A stretch of DNA of 64,000 nucleotides from NCBI RefSeq assembly GCF_051020955.1, contig NW_027476463.1, positions 156,780 to 220,779 of the forward strand. The letters are read 5' to 3'. The notes below the pieces were generated by a model. It searched no databases. It saw only the letters and a list, made by a program, of their open reading frames with translations, and was not told the origin of the DNA. A program made the position numbers and the translations under genes. Positions 36,297 to 49,700 of this stretch are shown here, piece after piece (position 1 is the stretch's first letter; the number at the start of each line of letters is the position of its first letter). This DNA comes from Megalopta genalis (lineage: Eukaryota; Arthropoda; Insecta; Hymenoptera; Halictidae).

Positions 36297-38936
36297 CTAG
36301 CGAAGCAAATGGTTTAGCTTCAAATACTTGTGATATACATGATTTAGACTCAACTGCATGCGAAACAAACGAGGTAGCTTCAAATCCATGCGAAACACAT
36401 GATTTAGCTTCAAATTCATTCGAAACACATGGTTTAGCACAATATTCTTGCGATACAAATGTTTCAGCTTCAAATACTTGTGATATACGTGATTTAGCTT
36501 CAACTGCATGCGAAACAAACGAGTTAGCTTCAAATCAAAGCGAAACGCATGATTCAGCTTCAAATCAATGCGAAGTGGAAGGCTTAGCTTCAAATCCATG
36601 CGAAACACATGATTTCGATTCAAATCAATGCAAAGTAGAATGCTTAGTTTCAAATCCATGAGAAACACATGATTTAGATTGAAATCAATACGAAGTAGGA
36701 GGCATATCTTCGAATCCATGCGAAACAAATGGTTCAGCTCCAAATACTTGTAATATACATGATGTAGCTTCAACTGCATGTAAAAAAGATGTGGTAGCAT
36801 CAAATACCAGCGAAACACATGATTTAGCTTCAAATCAATGCGAAGTAGAAGGCTGATCTTCGAATCCATGCGAAACAGATTGTTTAGCTTCAAATACTTG
36901 TGATATACATGATTTAGCTTCAACTGCATGCGAAACAAACTTGTTAGCTTCAAATCCAAGCGAAACAAATGATTCAAATTCAAATCAATGCGAAGTAGAA
37001 GGCTCATCTTCGAATCCTCACGAAACAGATGGTTTAGCTTCAAATACTTGTGATATACGTGATTTAGCTTCAACAGCGTGCGAAACAAACGCGTTAGCTT
37101 CAAATCCATGCGAAACACATGATTTAGCTTCAAATTCATTCGAAACACATGGTTCAGCACAATATTCTTGCGATACAAATGGTTCAGCTTCAAATACTTG
37201 TGATATACATGATTTAGCTTCAACTTCATGTCAAACAAATGAGTTAGGTTCAAATCCATGCGAAACACATGCTTTAGATTCAAATCGATGCGAAGTAGGA
37301 GGCATATATTCGAATCCGTGCGAAACAAATGGTTCAGCTTCAAATACTTGTAATATACATGATTTAGCTTCAACTGCATGTGAAAAAGATGTGTTAGCTT
37401 CAAATTCCAGCGAAACACATGATTCAGCTCCACATCAATGCGAAGTAGAAGGCTTAGCTTCAAATCCATGCGAATCAAATTGTTTAGCCTCAAATTCTTG
37501 TGATATACATGATTTAGATTCAACTGCATGCGAAACAAACGAGGTAGCTTCAAATCAATGCGAAATACATGATTTAGCTTAAAATCAATGCGAAGGAGAA
37601 GGCTTATCTTCGAATCCTAGCGAAGCAAATGGTTTAGCTTCAAATACTTGTGATATACATGATTTAGACTCAACTGCATGCGAAACAAACGAGGTAGCTT
37701 CAAATCCATGCGAAACACATGATTTAGCTTCAAATTCATTCGAAACACATGGTTTAGCACAATATTCTTGCGATACAAATGTTTCAGCTTCAAATACTTG
37801 TGATATACGTGATTTAGCTTCAACTGCATGCGAAACAAACGAGTTAGCTTCAAATCAAAGCGAAACGCATGATTCAGCTTCAAATCAATGCGAAGTGGAA
37901 GGCTTAGCTTCAAATCCATGCGAAACACATGATTTCGATTCAAATCAATGCAAAGTAGAATGCTTAGTTTCAAATCCATGAGAAACACATGATTTAGATT
38001 GAAATCAATACGAAGTAGGAGGCATATCTTCGAATCCATGCGAAACAAATGGTTCAGCTCCAAATACTTGTAATATACATGATGTAGCTTCAACTGCATG
38101 TAAAAAAGATGTGGTAGCATCAAATACCAGCGAAACACATGATTTAGCTTCAAATCAATGCGAAGTAGAAGGCTGATCTTCGAATCCATGCGAAACAGAT
38201 TGTTTAGCTTCAAATACTTGTGATATACATGATTTAGCTTCAACTGCATGCGAAACAAACTTGTTAGCTTCAAATCCAAGCGAAACAAATGATTCAAATT
38301 CAAATCAATGCGAAGTAGAAGGCTCATCTTCGAATCCTCACGAAACAGATGGTTTAGCTTCAAATACTTGTGATATACGTGATTTAGCTTCAACAGCGTG
38401 CGAAACAAACGCGTTAGCTTCAAATCCATGCGAAACACATGATTTAGCTTCAAATTCATTCGAAACACATGGTTCAGCACAATATTCTTGCGATACAAAT
38501 GGTTCAGCTTCAAATACTTGTGATATACATGATTTAGCTTCAACTTCATGTCAAACAAATGAGTTAGGTTCAAATCCATGCGAAACACATGCTTTAGATT
38601 CAAATCGATGCGAAGTAGGAGGCATATATTCGAATCCGTGCGAAACAAATGGTTCAGCTTCAAATACTTGTAATATACATGATTTAGCTTCAACTGCATG
38701 TGAAAAAGATGTGTTAGCTTCAAATTCCAGCGAAACACATGATTCAGCTCCACATCAATGCGAAGTAGAAGGCTTAGCTTCAAATCCATGCGAATCAAAT
38801 TGTTTAGCCTCAAATTCTTGTGATATACATGATTTAGATTCAACTGCATGCGAAACAAACGAGGTAGCTTCAAATCAATGCGAAATAGATGATTTAGCTT
38901 AAAATCAATGCGAAGGAGAAGGCTTATCTTCGAATC
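36297..38936. repeat. Two tandem 1320-bp blocks
   Basis: 36297-37616 and 37617-38936 are almost base-for-base identical (44 monomers each). One visible difference is GAAATACATG at 37561 against GAAATAGATG at 38881. A further copy lies at 40436-41755 and a partial one follows. The 418-codon minus-strand frame and 213-codon plus-strand frame repeat with the block on opposite strands of the same DNA. Confidence 0.88.
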
Positions 38937-39730
38937 CTAGCGAAGCAAATGGTTTAGCTTCAAATACTTGTGATATACATGATTTAGACTCAACTGCATG
39001 CGAAACAAACGCGTTAGCTTCAAATCCATGCGAAACACATGATTTAGCTTCAAATTCATTTGGAACACATGGTTTAGCTTAATATTCTTGCGAAACAAAT
39101 GGTTTAGCTTCAAATACTTTTGATATACATGATTTAGCTTCAACTGCATGCGAAACAAACTTGTTAGCTTCAAATTCAAGCGAAACAAATGATTCAACTT
39201 CAAATCAATGCGAAGTAGAAGGCTCATCTTCGAATCCTCACGAAACAGATGGTTTAGCTTCAAATACTTGTGATATACGTGATTTAGCTTCATCAGCGTG
39301 CGAAACAAACGCGTTAGCTTCAAATCCATGCGAAACACATGATTTAGCATCAAATCAATGCGAAGTAGAAGGCTTATCTTCGAATCCACGCGACACGAAT
39401 GGTTTAGCTTCAAATGCTTGAGATATAAATGATTTAGCTTCAATTGCATGCGAAACAAAGGAGTTAGCTTCACATCCTAGCCAAACACATGACTTAGCTT
39501 CAAATCAGTTTGAAGTAGATGGCTTAGCATCAAATCCATGCGAAATACATGAGTTAGCTTCAAATACTAGTGATATATATGAAATAGCTTGATATGCATT
39601 CGACACAAACGAGTTTGCTTCAAATCCAAGCGAAAAACATGACTTAGTATGAAGTCAAGCCAAGTTTAAGGCTCAGTTTCAAATCCAAGCGGAGGAATGA
39701 TTTAACTTCACATACTTGTGAATATAAGTG

Positions 39731-42700
39731 TTATAGCTTGAAATGCCGACGAAACAAACGATTTAGCATAAAATCCATGCGAAACACATGATTTAGCTTC
39801 AAATCAATGCGAAGTAGAAGGCTCATCTTCGAATCCTCACGAAACAGATGGTTTAGCTTCAAATACTTGTGATATACGTGATTTAGCTTTAACAGCATGC
39901 GAAACAAACGAGATAGCTTCAAATCCATGCTAAACACATGATTTAGCTTCAAATTCATTCGAAACACATGGTTCAGCACAATATTCTTGCGAAACAAATG
40001 GTTCAGCTTCAAATACTTGTGATATACATGATTTAGCTTCAACTTCATGTCAAACAAATGAGTTAGGTTCAAATCCATGCGAAACACATGCTTTAGATTC
40101 AAATCGATGCGAAGTAGGAGGCATATATTCGAATCCGTGCGAAACAAATGGTTCAGCTTCAAATACTTGTAATATACATGATTTAGCTTCAACTGCATGT
40201 GAAAAAGATGTGTTAGCTTCAAATTCCAGCGAAACACATGATTCAGCTCCACATCAATGCGAAGTAGAAGGCTTAGCTTCAAATCCATGCGAATCAAATT
40301 GTTTAGCCTCAAATTCTTGTGATATACATGATTTAGATTCAACTGCATGCGAAACAAACGAGGTAGCTTCAAATCAATGCGAAATACATGATTTAGCTTA
40401 AAATCAATGCGAAGGAGAAGGCTTATCTTCGAATCCTAGCGAAGCAAATGGTTTAGCTTCAAATACTTGTGATATACATGATTTAGATTCAACTGCATGC
40501 GAAACAAACGAGGTAGCTTCAAATCCATGCGAAACACATGATTTAGCTTCAAATTCATTCGAAACACATGGTTTAGCACAATATTCTTGCGATACAAATG
40601 TTTCAGCTTCAAATACTTGTGATATACGTGATTTAGCTTCAACTGCATGCGAAACAAACGAGTTAGCTTCAAATCAAAGCGAAACGCATGATTCAGCTTC
40701 AAATCAATGCGAAGTGGAAGGCTTAGCTTCAAATCCATGCGAAACACATGATTTCGATTCAAATCAATGCAAAGTAGAATGCTTAGTTTCAAATCCATGA
40801 GAAACACATGATTTAGATTGAAATCAATACGAAGTAGGAGGCATATCTTCGAATCCATGCGAAACAAATGGTTCAGCTCCAAATACTTGTAATATACATG
40901 ATGTAGCTTCAACTGCATGTAAAAAAGATGTGGTAGCATCAAATACCAGCGAAACACATGATTTAGCTTCAAATCAATGCGAAGTAGAAGGCTGATCTTC
41001 GAATCCATGCGAAACAGATTGTTTAGCTTCAAATACTTGTGATATACATGATTTAGCTTCAACTGCATGCGAAACAAACTTGTTAGCTTCAAATCCAAGC
41101 GAAACAAATGATTCAAATTCAAATCAATGCGAAGTAGAAGGCTCATCTTCGAATCCTCACGAAACAGATGGTTTAGCTTCAAATACTTGTGATATACGTG
41201 ATTTAGCTTCAACAGCGTGCGAAACAAACGCGTTAGCTTCAAATCCATGCGAAACACATGATTTAGCTTCAAATTCATTCGAAACACATGGTTCAGCACA
41301 ATATTCTTGCGAAACAAATGGTTCAGCTTCAAATACTTGTGATATACATGATTTAGCTTCAACTTCATGTCAAACAAATGAGTTAGGTTCAAATCCATGC
41401 GAAACACATGCTTTAGATTCAAATCGATGCGAAGTAGGAGGCATATATTCGAATCCGTGCGAAACAAATGGTTCAGCTTCAAATACTTGTAATATACATG
41501 ATTTAGCTTCAACTGCATGTGAAAAAGATGTGTTAGCTTCAAATTCCAGCGAAACACATGATTCAGCTCCACATCAATGCGAAGTAGAAGGCTTAGCTTC
41601 AAATCCATGCGAATCAAATTGTTTAGCCTCAAATTCTTGTGATATACATGATTTAGATTCAACTGCATGCGAAACAAACGAGGTAGCTTCAAATCAATGC
41701 GAAATACATGATTTAGCTTAAAATCAATGCGAAGGAGAAGGCTTATCTTCGAATCCTAGCGAAGCAAATGGTTTAGCTTCAAATACTTGTGATATACATG
41801 ATTTAGATTCAACTGCATGCGAAACAAACGAGGTAGCTTCAAATCCATGCGAAACACATGATTTAGCTTCAAATTCATTCGAAACACATGGTTTAGCACA
41901 ATATTCTTGCGATACAAATGTTTCAGCTTCAAATACTTGTGATATACGTGATTTAGCTTCAACTGCATGCGAAACAAACGAGTTAGCTTCAAATCAAAGC
42001 GAAACGCATGATTCAGCTTCAAATCAATGCGAAGTGGAAGGCTTAGCTTCAAATCCATGCGAAACACATGATTTCGATTCAAATCAATGCAAAGTAGAAT
42101 GCTTAGTTTCAAATCCATGAGAAACACATGATTTAGATTGAAATCAATACGAAGTAGGAGACATATCTTCGAATCCATGCGAAACAAATGGTTCAGCTCC
42201 AAATACTTGTAATATACATGATGTAGCTTCAACTGCATGTAAAAAAGATGTGGTAGCATCAAATACCAGCGAAACACATGATTTAGCTTCAAATCAATGC
42301 GAAGTAGAAGGCTGATCTTCGAATCCATGCGAAACAGATTGTTTAGCTTCAAATACTTGTGATATACATGATTTAGCTTCAACTGCATGCGAAACAAACT
42401 TGTTAGCTTCAAATCCAAGCGAAACAAATGATTCAAATTCAAATCAATGCGAAGTAGAAGGCTCATCTTCGAATCCTCACGAAACAGATGGTTTAGCTTC
42501 AAATACTTGTGATATACGTAATTTAGCTTCAACAGCGTGCGAAACAAACGAGATAGCTTCAAATCCATGCGAAACACATGGTTTAGATTCAAATCAATAC
42601 AAAGTAGGAGGCATATCTTCGAATCCATGCGAAACAAATGGTTCAGCTTCAAATACTTGTAATATACATGATTTAGCTTCAACTGCATGTGAAAAAGATG

Positions 42701-43719
42701 TGTTAGCTTCAAATTCCAGCGAAACACATGATTCAGCTCTACATCAATGCGAAGTAGAAGGCTTAGCTTCAAATCCATGCGAATCAAATTGTTTAGCCTC
42801 AAATTCTTGTGATATACATGATTTAGATTCAACTGCATGCGAAACAAACGAGGTAGCTTCAAATCAATGCGAAACACATGATTTAGCTTAAATTCAATGC
42901 GAAGGAGAAGGCTTATCTTCGAATCCATGCGACGCAAATGGTTTAGCTTCAAATATTTGTGATATACATGATTTAGCTTCAACTGCATGCGAAACCATCG
43001 AGTTAGCTTCAAATCCATGCGAATCACATTATTTAGCTTCAAATTCATTTGGAACACATGGTTTAGCTTAATATTCTTGCGAAACAAATGGTTTAGCTTC
43101 AAATACTTTTGATATACATGATTTAGCTTCAACTGCATGCGAAACAAACTTGTTAGCTTCAAATTCAAGCGAAACAAATGATTCAACTTCAAATCAATGC
43201 GAAGTAGAAGGCTCATCTTCGAATCCTCACGAAACAGATGGTTTAGCTTCAAATACTTGTGATATACGTGATTTAGCTTCATCAGCGTGCGAAACAAACG
43301 CGTTAGCTTCAAATCCATGCGAAACACATGATTTAGCATCAAATCAATGCGAAGTAGAAGGCTTATCTTCGAATCCACGCGACACGAATGGTTTAGCTTC
43401 AAATGCTTGAGATATAAATGATTTAGCTTCAATTGCATGCGAAACAAAGGAGTTAGCTTCACATCCTAGCCAAACTCATGACTTAGCTTCAAATCAGTTT
43501 GAAGTAGATGGCTTAGCATCAAATCCATGCGAAATACATGAGTTAGCTTCAAATACTAGTGATATATATGAAATAGCTTGATATGCATTCGACACAAACG
43601 AGTTTGCTTCAAATCCAAGCGAAAAACATGACTTAGTATGAAGTCAAGCCAAGTTTAAGGCTCAGTTTCAAATCCAAGCGAAGGAATGATTTAACTTCAC
43701 ATACTTGTGAATATAAGTG
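39731..43719. repeat. Super-unit 5, 3989 bp
   Basis: Same edges as other super-units. The length is 133 monomers minus one base, matching a one-base-short monomer near 43672 (AAGCGAAGGAATGATTTA). It contains a 1320-bp block at 40436-41755 followed by a partial one. Confidence 0.78.
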
Positions 43720-46700
43720 TTATAGCTTGAAATGCCGACGAAACAAACGATTTAGCATAAAATCCATGCGAAACACATGATTTAGCTTCAAATCAATGCG
43801 AAACAAATGGTTTTGCTTCAAACACCTGTGATATACATGATTTAGCTTCAACTGGATGTGAAACAAACGAGTTAGCTTCAAATCCTTGCCAAACACATAA
43901 TATAGCATCAAATCAATGCGAAGTAGAAGGCTTATCTTCGAATCCATACGAAACAAATGGTTTAGTTTCAAATACTTGTGATATACATGATTTAGCGTCA
44001 ACTGCATGCGATATAACCGAGTTAGCTTCAAAGCCAAGCGAAACACATGATTTAGTTTCAAATCAATGCGAAGTAGAAGGTTTAGCTTCAAATCCATGCG
44101 AAACAAGTGATTTACCTTCAAATACTTGCGATATAAATGCTTTAGCTTCAAACGATTGCGAAGTAGAAGGCTTTGCTTCAAATCCATGGGAATCAAATTG
44201 TTTAGCTTCAAATACTTGTGATATACATGTTTTAGCTTCAACAGCATGCGAAACAAACGAGTTAGCTTCCAATCCAAGCGAAACACATGATTTATCTTCA
44301 AATCAATGCGAAGTAGAAGGCTGATCTTCGAATCCATGCGAAACAGATGGTTTAGCTTCAAATACTTGTAATATACATGATTTAGCTTCAACTTCATGTC
44401 AAACAAATAAGTTAGCTTCAAATCCATGCGAAACACATGCTTTAGTTTCAAATCGATGCGAAGTAGGAGGCATATATTCGAATCCGTGCGAAACAAATGG
44501 TTCAGCTTCAAATACTTGTAATATACATGATTTAGCTTCAACTGCATGTGAAAAACATGTGTTAGCTTCAAATTCCAGCGAAACAAATGACACAGCTTCA
44601 AATCAATGCGAAGTAGAAGGCTTAGCTTCAAATCCACGCGAATCAAATGGTTTAGCCTCAAATACTTGTGATATACATGATTTAGATTCAACAGCATGCG
44701 AAACAAACGAGATAGCTTCAAATCCATGCGAAACACATGATTTATCTTCAAATCAATGCGAAGTAGAAGGCTGATCTTCGAATCCATGCGAAACAGATGG
44801 TTTAGCTTCAAATACTTGTGATATACATGATTTAGGATCAACTTCATGTGAAACACATGATTTAGCTTCAAATCCATGCGAAACACATGGTTTAGATTCA
44901 AATCAATACAAAGTAGGAGGCATATCTTCGAATCCATGCGAAACAAATGGTTCAGCTTCAAATACTTGTAGTATACATGATTTAGCTTCAACTGCATGTG
45001 AAAAAGATGTGTTAGCTTCAAATTCCAGCGAAACACATGATTCAGCTCCACATCAATGCGAAGTAGAAGGCTTAGCTTCAAATCCATGCGAAACAGATGG
45101 TTTAGCTTCAAATACTTGTGATATACATGATTTAGCTTCAACTTCATGTCAAACAAATAAGTTAGGTTCAAATCCATGCGAAACACATGCTTTAGATTCA
45201 AATCGATGCGAAGTAGGAGGCATATATTCGAATCCGTGCGAAACAAATGGTTCAGCTTCAAATACTTGTAATATACATGATTTAGCTTCAACTGCATGTG
45301 AAAAACATGTGTTAGCTTCAAATTCCAGCGAAACAAATGACACAGCTTCAAATCAATGCGAAGTAGAAGGCTTAGCTTCAAATCCACGCGAATCAAATGG
45401 TTTAGCCTCAAATACTTGTGATATACATGATTTAGATTCAACAGCATGCGAAACAAACGAGATAGCTTCAAATCCATGCGAAACACATGATTTATCTTCA
45501 AATCAATGCGAAGTAGAAGGCTCATCTTCGAATCCTCACGAAACAGATGGTTTAGCTTCAAATACTTGTGATATACGTGATTTAGCTTCATCAGCGTGCG
45601 AAACAAACGCGTTAGCTTCAAATCCATGCGAAACACATGATTTAGCATCAAATCAATGCGAAGTAGAAGGCTTATCTTCGAATCCACGCGACACGAATGG
45701 TTCAGCTTCAAATACTTGTAGTATACATGATTTAGCTTCAACTGCATGTGAAAAAGATGTGTTAGCTTCAAATTCCAGCGAAACACATGATTCAGCTCCA
45801 CATCAATGCGAAGTAGAAGGCTTAGCTTCAAATCCATGCGAATCAAATTGTTTAGCCTCAAATTCTTGTGATATACATGATTTAGATTCAACTGCATGCG
45901 AAACAAACGAGGTAGCTTCAAATCAATGCGAAACACATGATTTAGCTTAAAATCAATGCGAAGGAGAAGGCTTATCTTCGAATCCAAACGACGCAAATGG
46001 TTTAGCTTCAAATATTTGTGATATACATGATTTAGCTTCAACTGCATGCGAAACCATCGAGTTAGCTTCAAATCCATGCGAATCACATTATTTAGCTTAA
46101 AATTCATTTGGAACACATGGTTTAGCTTAATATTCTTGCGAAACAAATGGTTTAGCTTCAAATACTTTTGATATACATGATTTAGCTTCAACTGCATGCG
46201 AAACAAACTTGTTAGCTTCAAATTCAAGCGAAACAAATGATACAACTTCAAATCAATGCGAAGTAGAAGGCTCATCTTCGAATCCTCACGAAACAGATGG
46301 TTTAGCTCCAAATACTTGTGATATACGTGATTTAGCTTCATCAGCGTGCGAAACAAACGCGTTAGCTTCAAATCCATGCGAAACACATGATTTAGCATCA
46401 AATCAATGCGAAGTAGAAGGCTTATCTTCGAATCCACGCGACACGAATGGTTTAGCTTCAAATGCTTGAGATATAAATGATTTAGCTTCAATTGCATGCG
46501 AAACAAAGGAGTTAGCTTCACATCCTAGCCAAACACATGACTTAGCTTCAAATCAGTTTGAAGTAGATGGCTTAGCATCAAATCCATGCGAAATACATGA
46601 GTTAGCTTCAAATACTAGTGATATATATGAAATAGCTTGATATGCATCCGACACAAACGAGTTTGCTTCAAATCCAAGCGAAAAACATGACTTAGTATGA

Positions 46701-46779
46701 AGTCAAGCCAAGTTTAAGGCTCAGTTTCAAATCCAAGCGAAGCGAATGATTTAACTTCACATACTTGTGAATATAAGTG
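43720..46779. repeat. Super-unit 6, 3060 bp
   Basis: Same edges; 102 monomers exactly. It bears the longest open frame of the window (minus strand, 46521-43720, 933 codons), which is a run of MDLKLNHVFR-type decapeptides. The opposite strand is open for 313 codons at 45009-45950. No start context, intron or domain suggests a gene. Confidence 0.8.
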
Positions 46780-49700
46780 TTATAGCTTGAAATGCAGACG
46801 AAACAAACGATTTAGCATAAAATCCATTCGAAACACATGATTCAGCTTCAAATCAATGCGAAACAAATGGTTTTGCTTCAAACACCTTTGATATACATGA
46901 TTTAGCTTCAACTGGATGTGAAATAAACGAGTTAGCTTCAAATCCTTGCCAAACACATAATTTAGCATCAAGTCAATGCGAAGTAGAAGGCTTATCTTCG
47001 AATCCATACGAAACAAATGGTTTAGTTTCAAATACTTGTGATATACATGATTTAGCGTCAACTGCATGCGATATAACCGAGTTAGCTTCAAAGCCAAGCG
47101 AAACACATGATTTAGTTTCAAATCAATGCGAAGTAGAAGGTTTAGCTTCAAATCCATGCGAAACAAGTGATTTACCTTCAAATACTTGCGATATAAATGC
47201 TTTAGCTTCAAACGATTGCGAAGTAGAAGGCTTTGCTTCAAATCCATGGGAATCAAATTGTTTAGCTTCAAATACTTGTGATATACATGTTTTAGCTTCA
47301 ACTGCATGCGAAACAAACGAGATAGCTTCCAATCCAAGCGAAACACATGATTTATCTTCAAATCAATGCGAAGTAGAAGGCTGATCTTCGAATCCTTGCG
47401 AAACAGATGGTTTAGCTTCAAATACTTGTGATATACATGATTTAGCTTCAACTTCATGTCAAACAAATAAGTTAGGTTCAAATCCATGCGAAACACATGG
47501 TTTAGATTCAAATCGATGCGAAGTAGGAGGCATATATTCGAATCCGTGCGAAACAAATGGTTCAGCTTCAAATACTTGTAATATACATGATTTAGCTTCA
47601 ACTGCATGTGAAAAACATGTGTTAGCTTCAAATTCCAGCGAAACAAATGACACAGCTTCAAATCAATGCGAAGTAGAAGGCTTAGCTTCAAATCCACGCG
47701 AATCAAATGGTTTAGCCTCAAATACTTGTGATATACATGATTTAGATTCAACTGCATGCGAAACAAACGAGGCAGCTTCAAATCAATGCGAAACACATGA
47801 TTTAGCTTAAAATCAATGCGAAGGAGAAGGCTTATCTTCGAATCCAAACGACGCAAATGGTTTAGCTTGAAATATTTGGGATATACATGATTTAGCTTCA
47901 ACTGCATTGCGAAACCATCGAGTTAGCTTCAAATCCATGCGAATCACATTATTTAGCTTCAAATTCATTTGGAACACATGGTTTAGCTTAATATTCTTGC
48001 GAAACAAATGGTTTAGCTTCAAATACTTTTGATATACATGATTTAGCTTCAACTGCATGCGAAACAAACTTGTTAGCTTCAAATTCAAGCGAAACAAATG
48101 ATTCAACTTCAAATCAATGCGAAGTAGAAGGCTCATCTTCGAATCCTCACGAAACAGATGGTTTAGCTTCAAATACTTGTGATATACGTGATTTAGCTTC
48201 ATCAGCGTGCGAAACAAACGCGTTAGCTTCAAATCCATGCGAAACACATGATTTAGCTTCAAATCAATGCGAAACAAATGGTTTTGCTTCAAACACCTGT
48301 GATATACATGATTTAGCTTCAACTGGATGTGAAACAAACGAGTTAGCTTCAAATCCTTGCCAAACACATAATATAGCATCAAATCAATGCGAAGTAGAAG
48401 GCTTATCTTCGAATCCATACGAAACAAATGGTTTAGTTTCAAATACTTGTGATATACATGATTTAGCGTCAACTGCATGCGATATAGCCGAGTTAGCTAC
48501 AAAGCCAAGCGAAACACATGATTTAGTTTCAAATCAATGCGAAGTAGAAGGTTTAGCTTCAAATCCATGCGAAACAAGTGATTTACCTTCAAATACTTGC
48601 GATATAAATGCTTTAGCTTCAAACGATTGCGAAGTAGAAGGCTTTGCTTCAAATCCATGGGAATCAAATTGTTTAGCTTCGAATACTTGTGATATACATG
48701 TTTTAGCTTCAACTGCATGCGAAACAAACGAGTTAGCTTCCAATCCAAGCGAAACACATGATTTATCTTCAAATCAATGCGAAGTAGAAGGCTGATCTTC
48801 GAATCCATGCGAAACAGATGGTTTAGCTTCAAATACTTGTGATATACATGATTTAGCTTCAACTTCATGTCAAACAAATAAGTTAGGTTCAAATCCATGC
48901 GAAACACATGCTTTAGATTCAAATCGATGCGAAGTAGGAGGCCTATATTCGAATCCGTGCGAAACAAATGGTTCAGCTTCAAATACTTGTAATATACATG
49001 ATTTAGCTTCAACTGCATGTGAAAAACATGTGTTAGCTTCAAATTCCAGCGAAACAAATGACACAGCTTCAAATCAATGCGAAGTAGAAGGCTTAGCTTC
49101 AAATCCACGCGAATCAAATGGTTTAGCCTCAAATACTTGTGATATACATGATTTAGATTCAACAGCATGCGAAACAAACGAGATAGCTTCAAATCCATGC
49201 GAAACACATGATTTATCTTCAAATCAATGCGAAGTAGAAGGCTCATCTTCGAATCCTCACGAAACAGATGGTTTAGCTTCAAATACTTGTGATATACGTG
49301 ATTTAGCTTCATCAGCGTGCGAAACAAACGCGTTAGCTTCAAATCCATGCGAAACACATGATTTAGCATCAAATCAATGCGAAGTAGAAGGCTTATCTTC
49401 GAATCCACGCGACACGAATGGTTCAGCTTCAAATACTTGTAGTATACATGATTTAGCTTCAACTGCATGTGAAAAAGATGTGTTAGCTTCAAATTCCAGC
49501 GAAACACATGATTCAGCTCCACATCAATGCGAAGTAGAAGGCTTAGCTTCAAATCCATGCGAATCAAATTGTTTAGCCTCAAATTCTTGTGATATACATG
49601 ATTTAGATTCAACTGCATGCGAAACAAACGAGGTAGCTTCAAATCAATGCGAAACACATGATTTAGCTTAAAATCAATGCGAAGGAGAAGGCTTATCTTC

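Larger units (their letters stand above)
31700..39730. repeat. Super-unit 4, 8031 bp, compound
   Basis: Starts like the other super-units, then passes at about 32700 into the 163-bp subfamily. It returns to ordinary monomers at about 35370 and holds two tandem 1320-bp blocks before the shared right-hand segment (257 bp here, one base short). The return sequence at 35376 (GCGAAGTACAAGGCTTATG) resembles sequence near 22150, so this unit is a mosaic of material from elsewhere in the array. Confidence 0.75.

Noticed and set aside
43720..46521. 933-codon protein gene on the minus strand
   Set aside because: Purely decapeptide repeats from the satellite; the opposite strand is also open, frames break at one-base indels, and no promoter, intron or domain is seen.
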